Shown in pieces: positions 1-7,205 of a stretch of 64,000 nucleotides of DNA; positions within the stretch are counted from its first letter, which is position 1, and every line of letters starts with the position of its first letter. The notes under the pieces were generated by a model. It saw only the letters and a program-made list of their open reading frames with translations, ran no database searches and was not told where the DNA came from. The position numbers were made by a program, and so were the translations under genes. Source of the stretch: Bacteroides sp. MSB163 (GTDB taxonomy: Bacteria; Bacteroidota; Bacteroidia; Bacteroidales; Bacteroidaceae); the NCBI RefSeq assembly GCF_036416795.1, contig NZ_CP143867.1:124001-188000 (forward strand), in the 5' to 3' direction.

Positions 1-12
1 TTTCTTTTCCAT
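1..12 (-). CDS. SusD-like gene, first codons only (cut by window edge)
   Basis: An ATG on the minus strand at 12 opens a frame (MEKK) that leaves the window after four codons. It lies 22 bp after the stop codon of the SusC gene on the same strand. In Bacteroides the gene directly after susC is nearly always susD, which encodes the surface glycan-binding lipoprotein. The identity is inferred from position only; four codons carry no family signal. Confidence 0.45.
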
Positions 13-34
13 AATCTAATTAGCTTTTAAAGTT

Positions 35-3000
35 TTAAATACCAAGTCTCAAAGTCAATGTAAACTGCTTAGGTACAGGAGCCGCTACACCACCGGAACG
101 GAAGAACTCAGGATCTTGTCCGTTCAGTTTATCATCTGAATAAATCAGGAATAAGTTGGTAGCTTGCAACTTTAAGGAAAGATCATTAATAAATATTTTC
201 TCTAGCCACTTCTTCGGGAAATCATAAGAAACTGATATTTCTTTCATACGAATAAAATCTCCTTTGGCTATACGTTCCGTAGAATAATTGTATGCATTAT
301 AAAGAGTTTTTAAGTAGTTATCAGTATCGCTCTGCCGCTTCGTTACAATCGTCGGTATTGTGGTTATATTCTCCTCACCTGCCAGTACCCAACGATTTTT
401 GAACTCTTTCGGCATAGAAGACAGATCCGTATATTCGTTACTGAATACGGGGTCCAGACGAATAACATTACCGAATGAGTAAGTAATAAATACATTCAGT
501 TTAAACCCTTTGTAGCGGAATATATTTCCGAAGCTACCGGTAATAGTAGGATCGGTCGGACCTTCATATTTCAGATAATCCAGTTTCTGACTTTGAAAAT
601 CAATATCATTACCATCACTCGTCAAGTTTCCATCCTGATCGATGAAGGTAGGTAAACCATCTTCATTCAATCCTTTAAACTGATACGAAAATAACCCACG
701 TACCGGATAACCTTTAAGTGCAAATCCTGTACCGGAAACCACGTCAATAACTTCCGCATCCGATTCCAGGTCTGTAACCTCATTCTTTGCCTGGGAGAAG
801 ATAAAATCCGTAGTCCAACCAAAGTCTTTCGTTTGAATATTTCGTGTAGAAAGCGTAAATTCAACACCATGTGATTTCATGGTAGCCACATTCGCCAGTT
901 TACGAATTTGCCCTCCGACACCGGGAGTCTGTATCACACCAATCAAATCATAGTTATCACGTTTATACCAGTCAATAGCAAAGTTGATGCGATTGTCCAG
1001 GAATCCCATATCTGCACCGATATTCAACTCATGTTTTTTTTCATAAGTCAGGTCGTCATTAGCCAAATCTATAATCTTTAGACCACTTTCCTGAATATTA
1101 GCAAACGGACGATAAGGTTTATAACTCTTTAATACCATGGTAGAGTTAGTAACCGTATTCGGTCCCGGGTCTCCAGTCAAAGAATAAGAAGCCTTCAAAG
1201 CAAAGTGTGCCAAAGCCGGTCTCAATGACTCAAAGAATTCCTCCTCGTGCATATTCCATGCCGCTGATATATTCCACGTGGGTAACCAGCGTGCACTACG
1301 GCTCTTGCCTAAACGGTTAGTACCCTCATAACGATAAGTACCATTCACCGTATATTTACCCTGATAAGAATAAGTAGCATTTGCAAAGAAAGCCGCTGAT
1401 CTGGAACGGGTATTAGTCAATGAATAATAGTCAGTACCCTCTTCTATGCTCTTTTTAAAGAACTGATAAGTATAGAACGGAATTTCGCCCTGAGTATATT
1501 GCATCCCCCAACCATTAAAGTAAGTCTTATTACGATCGGAAGAGTTTGTCTCCATACCGGCAAAAAGATTCACAATATGTTTTTCAGCAAATACATGATT
1601 CCAACTTCCAGTAGCTCGGAAGTCATATCCCAGCATCTTATAGTTCGTACGTTGATAAATACCTCCTTGAGGCAATACGCTAATAGGTAATGCGTATGGA
1701 TTATCCGGATCAGTATATAAGAAGGGGTTACGATCACGTACCGTAGCATCGGGCATAGCACGATAAGCCATAGCTTGGTTAGAATCATCCGTAATGAGAT
1801 GTTCTTGTGAAGTTGCAGAATACTTCACAGCCCCCAATGCTGAAAATTCCAGTCCTGTAATAGGTTTCCATTTCAGCTCCCCTTGGAACTTTAAATCTGC
1901 CACATCCAGATTCATATAGTTATTATCCAATTCATGAAGGATATTGAAATCAGCATAATTACGGACATACATCGTCTTCGGATCCAATGCACGGGAAGTA
2001 TTCAGCGCATACGAATACGGATTAATATCAAAGTCACGCTTCACTTCACCATATACAGGATCCACACTTTGGCTCAAAGTACCAGGAGCCTTTTGTTTTC
2101 TATAGGCTGCCGAAGATATAAGATTTATGGATAACTGTTTTGAAATATTATATGTAGCATTCAGATTAGCCGTATATCTGTTTACCTCACTATCTTTATA
2201 CCATCCCGGATCGGCCATGGCACTTAAAGAAGCATAGAAAGAAGCTTTTTCCGTACCGGATGAAAGACTGACAGAATGATTATGCATCACAGAATTACTG
2301 AATAATGCATCAAACCAATCTGTATTTCTAAACTCAGCCTCCTGCAAATAATCATTCATTGCAGTGTCTGTATGTTCCAAAGCAAATGTACCGGTCACCG
2401 GATTATAAGTGTTCATCAACTGATACATCTTACCATAAACACCACTTTGGGCAGCACGATAAGTATCCGAGAAATTTAACCATCCTTTTTCCTTCATCTC
2501 TTTATAAACTCCCATCTGTTCCTGTGAATTCATAATATTGAAGTCGGCATATCTCGGAATCATGCGCATGGTGAATTCACCGGTATAGGAAATATGACTT
2601 TTTCCGGCCTGCCCTTTCTTGGTAGTAACTACAATCACACCTGCCATGGCACGTGCACCATAAATAGAAGTCGCAGATCCGTCTTTTAAAATTTGGAAAC
2701 TCTCAATATCATTTGCATTCAGACCTGCAATAGCAGAACTAATCAATGTAACGGCATCACCAGAAGACAACTCATCGGCACTTACCTCCGTAACATCTTC
2801 CATTATGATACCATCAACTACCCACAGCGGTTTAGAACTACCATAAATAGATGTAGCGCCACGAACACGAATTTTAGGAGCTGTACCGAAAGTTCCGGAA
2901 ACGTTTTGTACAGATACACCTGCCGCACGTCCTTCCAATGAACGGCTAATATCCGCCAAACCATCCAATTTCACATCTTCACTGGACAACTTGGTCGCAG

Positions 3001-3367
3001 CACCTGTAAAAAGTCGTTTATCCATCTTCGTCATACCGGTGACCACAACTTCTTCCAAAACCTCGGCATCCGGTTTCATCATGATTTTCATCGTGCCATT
3101 CTTAATATTCACTTCTACCGTCTGCATACCGACATAAGTTATTCTCAGTATTTTAGCCGTGCTTGGCACATTAGTAAGTGTAAACTTACCATCGAGATCA
3201 GTTACCGCTCCCTGGTTTGTACCTTTAATTAAAACAGACGCACCTACAATAGGCTGATTGTCTTCTTCAAAAATGACTAGTCCCGTCACTGTTTTTGGAG
3301 TCTGCGCAATCGCCAAGCCAATTCCAATAAGTAGGCAGGCTAATGATAAAACAATTTTTTTCTCCAT
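35..3367 (-). CDS. SusC/RagA-family TonB-dependent outer-membrane transporter
   Basis: An outer-membrane beta-barrel that imports oligosaccharides or peptides with a SusD lid, powered by TonB. The 1110-residue product has a signal peptide (about residues 1-21, ending AIAQ), a carboxypeptidase-D-like domain (about 25-100, VTGLVIFEEDNQPIVGAS), a TonB-box-like stretch (EEVVVTGM), a plug domain (about 115-255, with ATSIYGARAMAGVIVVTTKKG) and a long barrel ending in the conserved FTLTLRLGI. The length is normal for SusC. The substrate cannot be told because the rest of its locus is outside the window. Its upstream region has the structure of an invertible promoter (3409-4074), so expression is probably phase variable. 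Confidence 0.95.
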   Translation of the reverse strand: MEKKIVLSLACLLIGIGLAIAQTPKTVTGLVIFEEDNQPIVGASVLIKGTNQGAVTDLDGKFTLTNVPSTAKILRITYVGMQTVEVNIKNGTMKIMMKPDAEVLEEVVVTGMTKMDKRLFTGAATKLSSEDVKLDGLADISRSLEGRAAGVSVQNVSGTFGTAPKIRVRGATSIYGSSKPLWVVDGIIMEDVTEVSADELSSGDAVTLISSAIAGLNANDIESFQILKDGSATSIYGARAMAGVIVVTTKKGQAGKSHISYTGEFTMRMIPRYADFNIMNSQEQMGVYKEMKEKGWLNFSDTYRAAQSGVYGKMYQLMNTYNPVTGTFALEHTDTAMNDYLQEAEFRNTDWFDALFSNSVMHNHSVSLSSGTEKASFYASLSAMADPGWYKDSEVNRYTANLNATYNISKQLSINLISSAAYRKQKAPGTLSQSVDPVYGEVKRDFDINPYSYALNTSRALDPKTMYVRNYADFNILHELDNNYMNLDVADLKFQGELKWKPITGLEFSALGAVKYSATSQEHLITDDSNQAMAYRAMPDATVRDRNPFLYTDPDNPYALPISVLPQGGIYQRTNYKMLGYDFRATGSWNHVFAEKHIVNLFAGMETNSSDRNKTYFNGWGMQYTQGEIPFYTYQFFKKSIEEGTDYYSLTNTRSRSAAFFANATYSYQGKYTVNGTYRYEGTNRLGKSRSARWLPTWNISAAWNMHEEEFFESLRPALAHFALKASYSLTGDPGPNTVTNSTMVLKSYKPYRPFANIQESGLKIIDLANDDLTYEKKHELNIGADMGFLDNRINFAIDWYKRDNYDLIGVIQTPGVGGQIRKLANVATMKSHGVEFTLSTRNIQTKDFGWTTDFIFSQAKNEVTDLESDAEVIDVVSGTGFALKGYPVRGLFSYQFKGLNEDGLPTFIDQDGNLTSDGNDIDFQSQKLDYLKYEGPTDPTITGSFGNIFRYKGFKLNVFITYSFGNVIRLDPVFSNEYTDLSSMPKEFKNRWVLAGEENITTIPTIVTKRQSDTDNYLKTLYNAYNYSTERIAKGDFIRMKEISVSYDFPKKWLEKIFINDLSLKLQATNLFLIYSDDKLNGQDPEFFRSGGVAAPVPKQFTLTLRLGI

Positions 3368-3408
3368 AAGCTCTCTTAAATATATGTGTTAATACTAGAA
3401 TCTACCAT

Positions 3409-3423
3409 GTTCTAGCAGAACTT
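3409..3423 (+). repeat. left inverted repeat of candidate inverton
   Basis: GTTCTAGCAGAACTT lies 42 bp upstream of the susC ATG (minus strand). It is the exact reverse complement of 4060-4074 and contains the interrupted palindrome GTTCT-AGC-AGAAC. Confidence 0.75.
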
Positions 3424-3790
3424 ATGAAAAGCAAATTCTCAACAGTTATTTTTTATTATTCAAAATAGCTTGTTCGTTATGAAAAATTTCATTTGAATAT
3501 AATCAATGAGATTATATCTAAAAAAACAAACTCATAGTTTATATTTGCTTTTATGTTAACATTAATGTCTTTTTCTATAAAGCAGTACTATTTTTATGTT
3601 ATTAACAACAAAAGCATCTTTATTATTTGCCAAAACAAGATGCGCTTCTATCATTTTGCTTTTTAAAACAATCATAGATTCACCGTTTTCTTGATTAAAA
3701 ATAGATATAAATGTAATATAAACACTCAATCGAATACATATCCAAACAATATGTATTTGCAAGTATTTTAATTTTTATTTCGCAATTTGT

Positions 3791-3820
3791 TTTGATTTTA
3801 TAAAATATTACCTAATTTTG
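3791..3820 (+). promoter_or_regulatory. promoter inside candidate inverton, facing right
   Basis: TTTG at 3791-3794 and TAATTTTG at 3813-3820 are separated by 18 bp. They match the Bacteroides -33 TTTG and -7 TAnnTTTG consensus. A second TTTG at 3786-3789 is an alternative -33 box. In the orientation seen here transcription runs toward the ECF sigma gene at 4176 and away from susC. A weaker isolated TATATTTG lies at 3540-3547 on the same strand. Confidence 0.5.
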
Positions 3821-4059
3821 CAGCGGTGGAACATGAATAAACGGCTATGCTTTCAGCGAATTCGATTAAAACACATTTACGAAAGAAAGATTAATGTCAT
3901 TCTTCATCTACACTTCAAATAAATATATAGCTAAAAGTTTGAAAAGATAATAAAAGTCTATATTCCTGAAAAAGTAACAGAAGTATCATGAAAACAACAG
4001 CTACGGTAGAAGCAACTTTTTGCTGATATCATTGATTAGTACACTTTAACCAATCTATC

Positions 4060-4074
4060 AAGTTCTGCTAGAAC
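4060..4074 (-). repeat. right inverted repeat of candidate inverton
   Basis: AAGTTCTGCTAGAAC is the exact reverse complement of 3409-3423. It lies 69 bp before the sigma factor's own -7 box, so the sigma promoter is outside the invertible part. Confidence 0.75.
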
Positions 4075-4142
4075 TCCATCTTTTAATCAGTATTTTAAAA
4101 AGACAAGAAACACACAGAATAGGATATTTAATTTGAAACTCT

Positions 4143-4150
4143 TACCTTTG
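4143..4150 (+). promoter_or_regulatory. -7 box of the ECF sigma factor gene
   Basis: TACCTTTG fits TAnnTTTG, with the ATG 26 bp downstream. No clear TTTG sits at the -33 position. This suggests housekeeping transcription of the sigma gene rather than autoregulation by the ECF motif found at 5113 and 6280. Confidence 0.5.
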
Positions 4151-4175
4151 TCCGCTGATTACATGAAACGGCAAT

Positions 4176-4715
4176 ATGACAGAACAGGAAGTCAGAAGGT
4201 ATCTACGGAAAATGAGCGAGCAGGATTCACAAACTGCTTTCCGGGATTTTTATGACATGACATACGATCGTCTGTTCCGTATTGCTTATTACTACACTCA
4301 CCACGAAGAATGGTCGCAAGAAATTGTGCTTGATGTTTTCATGAAACTCTGGGAACACCGTAAGCAACTATTAGAAATTACCAATATCGAAGATTACTGT
4401 TTCATACTCGTAAAGAATGCCTCTCTCAACTATATAGAAAAAGAGGAGCGCCGCCCCACCCTATCAACAGAAACTCTACAAGAACACTCCGATCAAGCAG
4501 TATCTCCTGAAGATACTCTGATCAGCGAGGAGCTTTTTTCCCGCTATGTAAAAGCTCTCGACCGACTACCGGAACGTTGCCGTGAAGTCTTTATCCGCAT
4601 CCGTGAAGAAAAACAAACCTATGCACAAGTAGCAGAAGAGTTGGGTATCAGTACAAAAACGGTGGATGCGCAATTGCAGAAAGCAACCATTCGATTGAAA
4701 GAAATACTGCTCTAA
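4176..4715 (+). CDS. ECF-type RNA polymerase sigma-70 factor (FecI-like)
   Basis: A 179-residue extracytoplasmic-function sigma factor that directs RNA polymerase to a small regulon when its membrane anti-sigma factor releases it. Region 2 is visible at about residues 20-65 (FRDFYDMTYDRLFRIAYYY and DVFMKLWEHR). Region 4 is at about 125-178 (LDRLPERCREVFIRIREEKQ, then the helix-turn-helix TYAQVAEELGISTKTV). Length and motifs are typical of the Bacteroidetes FecI-like group. Its probable partner is the FecR protein at 6332, unusually separated from it by 1.6 kb that includes a lipoprotein gene. Its likely target promoters are at 5113-5144 and 6280-6311. Confidence 0.93.
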   Translation: MTEQEVRRYLRKMSEQDSQTAFRDFYDMTYDRLFRIAYYYTHHEEWSQEIVLDVFMKLWEHRKQLLEITNIEDYCFILVKNASLNYIEKEERRPTLSTETLQEHSDQAVSPEDTLISEELFSRYVKALDRLPERCREVFIRIREEKQTYAQVAEELGISTKTVDAQLQKATIRLKEILL

Positions 4716-4778
4716 TAAATAGAGCTTGTCAAACAACATTCATCAATCCCCGGTGTTAGTAAACCATCCTCCCGGCAG

Positions 4779-4853
4779 GGCTACACCTTTTCCCCCAGAT
4801 GGCTACACCCTTTGGAGGCGATGGCTACACCATCCGAAGAAAAGGGTGTAGCC
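4779..4853. repeat. 22-bp-spaced word array, GGCTACACC x3 plus one inverted copy
   Basis: GGCTACACC starts at 4779, 4801 and 4823, exactly 22 bp apart. The reverse complement GGTGTAGCC starts at 4845, again 22 bp on. The 13 bp between words differ, so only the word and its spacing are kept. The array lies in the 468-bp gap after the sigma gene. It could fold as a stem between the first or third copy and the inverted copy, and might act as a terminator. Confidence 0.85.
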
Positions 4854-4941
4854 TTATAAAAGTAGTGCCACAGCTATCTCCTGAGCGGGTACAGACCGTT
4901 TTTACCATATTCCGCCCCGACATCATCATGTAACATTTTCA

Positions 4942-4955
4942 CACTTCCGGAAGTG
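4942..4955. promoter_or_regulatory. 14-bp perfect palindrome
   Basis: CACTTCCGGAAGTG is a perfect palindrome in the gap between the sigma gene and the lipoprotein gene, 158 bp before the ECF-type promoter at 5113. It could be an operator or the foot of a small RNA hairpin. Apart from this and the array at 4779-4853, I see nothing in 4716-5100. Confidence 0.3.
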
Positions 4956-5112
4956 CTCATCCCCATGCCTGAAGAACTCAACCCGAAAGGGGCGATGAAG
5001 ATAGGGGGAAAAAGTATATCTACTTATCAAAGGACTGGAGGAATGGTACAAAAGGGAATAGGCATCCACAGTAATTATCACATGATTAATTAACACTTTT
5101 TATTTCTATCGC

Positions 5113-5144
5113 CATAGGGAGTTTCTTTTCTGCTCCTGTCTTTA
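5113..5144 (+). promoter_or_regulatory. putative ECF-sigma promoter, copy 1 (lipoprotein gene)
   Basis: CATAGGGAGTTT at 5113-5124, 10 bp, then CCTGTCTTTA at 5135-5144. The same two blocks with the same 10-bp spacing recur at 6280-6311 before fecR. The blocks resemble an ECF -35 element (GGGAGTT) and a -10 element (TGTC). The ATG of the lipoprotein gene is 40 bp downstream. No housekeeping TAnnTTTG box is needed to explain transcription of this gene. Confidence 0.7.
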
Positions 5145-5183
5145 CTCATGAACTATATTAAACTAAACTAAAATTAAAACGAC

Positions 5184-5603
5184 ATGAAAAGATTTTGCAA
5201 ACAAATGGCAGGAACCGCAGGGCTTCTCTTCATCCTTGCCGCATGCAGTAACAACAGTTCCAGTTATCCCGAAGAGTATGTAGGTTTTGAGAAAGCCACC
5301 AAAAACTATTCGTTCGACAAAAACAAAGACACAGAAGAGTTCGACGTAAAGATTATTGCCGCTGAAAAGAAAAATGAGGATAGAGAAGTTCTCATTAATG
5401 GCATAAACATGCCGGGTAAAGCAGTTATTTTCAGTCTTGAAGACAAGACGGTCATTATCCCTGCCAAGAAGAAATCAGCCAATCTACGAGTGAAGATCTA
5501 TCCGAAGAGAGTGACAGACAAAGCTGAATTCCGCATCGTCTGTACCCCGAAGGATAAAGAAGGCAAAAAGACACAGATCACTATCCATCTAAGTCCCCAA
5601 TAA
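5184..5603 (+). CDS. small lipoprotein with a Calx-beta/Ig-like domain
   Basis: A 139-residue product with a lipoprotein signal peptide (lipobox LAAC, Cys21) followed by one domain rich in beta strands. The order VLINGINMPGKAVIFSLED, TVIIPAKKKSANLRVKIYP, then FRIVCTP resembles the Calx-beta/DUF4843-type fold of Bacteroidetes surface proteins. I do not recognise a specific family. It has its own copy of the putative ECF promoter, so it is probably made together with the FecR/TonB-receptor operon. A surface or periplasmic accessory of that receptor is a reasonable inference, not shown by sequence. Confidence 0.7.
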   Translation: MKRFCKQMAGTAGLLFILAACSNNSSSYPEEYVGFEKATKNYSFDKNKDTEEFDVKIIAAEKKNEDREVLINGINMPGKAVIFSLEDKTVIIPAKKKSANLRVKIYPKRVTDKAEFRIVCTPKDKEGKKTQITIHLSPQ

Positions 5604-5746
5604 TGGGAACTACAACTCCATTCTGTTTCATCCTACCACTAGCTTTTTCTCACGTGAGCTTGGTACATAAATGCCTTAAGGCCGTATGAAAACTAAGCTT
5701 TGCTTTATTGTTTTTGTTCTTTTGCCTGTAACAAAACTTCGTCCCA

Positions 5747-5818
5747 CAGTTGCGGGCTCTATGTTTTCCAGTTGAGGGCTGTCGGTCCCACGATTGCGGG
5801 CTACACAGCCCTCAACTG
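5747..5818. repeat. 22-bp-spaced word array, CAGTTGMGGGCT-type, with inverted copy
   Basis: CAGTTGCGGGCT at 5747, CAGTTGAGGGCT at 5769 and CGATTGCGGGCT at 5791 are exactly 22 bp apart. The inverted word AGCCCTCAACTG is at 5807-5818 and is the perfect reverse complement of the 5769 copy, so these two can pair as a 12-bp stem. It lies in the 728-bp gap between the lipoprotein gene and fecR. Short palindromes CTCACGTGAG (5649-5658) and GCCTTAAGGC (5673-5682) lie just before it. Confidence 0.85.
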
Positions 5819-6096
5819 AAAAACGAGGTTTTGCTTATAGCATAATGACATTAACATTAAAGCTTTAGGGGAAAAAGGAAGGAGCATATCAAGTTTCTCC
5901 TCTATAATTCAGCTTTCTATATAATGGGATTATGAAGCCTGACTCCTCAATTCTTACGAAGTGATAACTTCTGCGATGAAAATTCAGTTTAAAAGGAGAT
6001 ATTTGCATGAATACGGGCAAAGTTTGTAAAATACAGATTAAGGGCTTGTAAATTAGTGGATTACAAACATAAAAACGCTCTTTTTTTCTATTTTTC

Positions 6097-6196
6097 GGTG
6101 TAGGATACAACTTTCCTACACCTTCCTACACCACTTCCTACACCACCTATCTATTTGATAACCAGATGAAAATGATAGCGGGTGTAGGATGTAGGA
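6097..6196. repeat. composite GGTGTAGGA/TCCTACACC element, copy 1
   Basis: The order is GGTGTAGGA (6097), three TCCTACACC copies (6114, 6124, 6136), about 36 bp of unrelated sequence, then GGTGTAGGATGTAGGA (6181-6196). The same architecture with the identical terminal 16-mer recurs at 52600-52689. It can form alternative hairpins because the central words pair with either flank. It lies 84 bp before the ECF promoter of fecR. Confidence 0.8.
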
Positions 6197-6279
6197 AGAA
6201 TTGATATAAACTCGACAATATGAGTTCCCTCCTTTTTAAATCACTACTTAGCACTTTTTCCAGAAAAAAGTAATTTCGG

Positions 6280-6311
6280 CATAGGGAGTTTTTCCGTTTT
6301 ACCTGTCTTTA
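6280..6311 (+). promoter_or_regulatory. putative ECF-sigma promoter, copy 2 (fecR operon)
   Basis: CATAGGGAGTTT at 6280-6291, 10 bp, then CCTGTCTTTA at 6302-6311: the same two blocks and spacing as at 5113-5144. The fecR ATG follows 21 bp downstream. An upstream CACTTTTT is also shared by both copies. Confidence 0.72.
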
Positions 6312-6331
6312 TAGAAAAGAGGAATAAGAAC

Positions 6332-7204
6332 ATGGAACAAGAATTTGAAAAAATACTCGATAAACTCGCAACCTCCACCCGTTCGCCGAGAGGAAGATTC
6401 TCGAAAGCCAATAGCTGGATACTTCTTGAGAAACGGTTGCCGCATCTGCAACGCCGCATCCTTTCATTGCACACAATGGCTGGTGCAGCCGCTGTCGCCG
6501 TGCTTTGTGTACTGGGCTGGTGGGCATACTATATGTTCGCCCCGGTACCATTGCAAACCGTATCCACATTGGCAGAAACACGTACCGTTACACTACCCGA
6601 CCAAACAGAAATTGTACTGAACCGCTATTCTTCTCTGACTTATCCCGAACGCTTCAGAGGAAAAGACCGGAAAGTACAGTTGCAAGGAGAAGCTTATTTC
6701 GAAGTCAGCAAGGATGCAGCACATCCTTTTAAAGTGGAAGCCGGAGCAATTATTGTGCAGGTTTTAGGTACACATTTCAATGTCGAAGCCTATCCCAAAG
6801 ATACACAAGTGAAAACCACCTTGTTGGAAGGTTCCGTTTCTGTCAGCCTCATCGACAAAACAGAAGAGAACCTGATACTCTCACCCAATGAAAGCGCTAT
6901 ATATAATAAGGATAAGAAAAGTCTGACTCTACATACCGAAAACAATGCATCCGAAGAGATTATCTGGAGAAACGGAACACTGCTTTTCAAAAGCATTCCT
7001 TTACAAGAGATTGTCCGACAACTTTCTAACGCTTTCCACACAGACATTCGTATTGAAGACGCTGATTTACAAAACTATCGCATGACGGCTACTTTCTCTG
7101 ATGGCGAAACACTGGAAGATATTCTTTCGCTGCTTTGCCGCAACCAAAAGTTTGAATACACAAAAACTAATAACATAATAACCATCACACAAAAATTAAA
7201 CTAG
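6332..7204 (+). CDS. FecR-family anti-sigma factor
   Basis: An inner-membrane signal relay: its cytoplasmic N-terminus holds the ECF sigma factor and its periplasmic part listens to the TonB receptor. The 290 residues show a cytoplasmic head (1-48), one membrane helix (about 49-71, MAGAAAVAVLCVLGWWAYYM), the FecR domain (about 80-185, with LPDQTEIVLNRYSSLTYPE and LQGEAYFEV) and a C-terminal DUF4974 domain (about 215-288, LQEIVRQLSNAF). It ends one base before the ATG of the TonB receptor gene, so the two are one transcript. An ECF-type promoter lies directly upstream. Confidence 0.94.
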   Translation: MEQEFEKILDKLATSTRSPRGRFSKANSWILLEKRLPHLQRRILSLHTMAGAAAVAVLCVLGWWAYYMFAPVPLQTVSTLAETRTVTLPDQTEIVLNRYSSLTYPERFRGKDRKVQLQGEAYFEVSKDAAHPFKVEAGAIIVQVLGTHFNVEAYPKDTQVKTTLLEGSVSVSLIDKTEENLILSPNESAIYNKDKKSLTLHTENNASEEIIWRNGTLLFKSIPLQEIVRQLSNAFHTDIRIEDADLQNYRMTATFSDGETLEDILSLLCRNQKFEYTKTNNIITITQKLN

Positions 7205-7205
7205 A

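Larger units (their letters stand above)
3409..4074. promoter_or_regulatory. candidate invertible promoter segment (phase switch) upstream of susC
   Basis: A 15-bp sequence, GTTCTAGCAGAACTT at 3409-3423, recurs exactly as its reverse complement at 4060-4074. Each copy contains its own palindrome, GTTCT-NNN-AGAAC, as expected of a recombinase site. The 636 bp between them are AT-rich, hold no convincing gene, and contain a Bacteroides promoter facing right (3791-3820), away from susC. I found no TAnnTTTG box facing susC inside the segment. Invertible promoters flanked by short inverted repeats in front of susC genes are known in Bacteroides. Inversion here would place the promoter about 290 bp upstream of the susC ATG. 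No recombinase gene is in the window, so it would have to act in trans. Confidence 0.65.

Noticed and set aside
3562..3762. 66-codon frame on the minus strand inside the candidate inverton
   Set aside because: AT-rich low-complexity product, no ribosome-binding site context and no recognisable domain; treated as chance.
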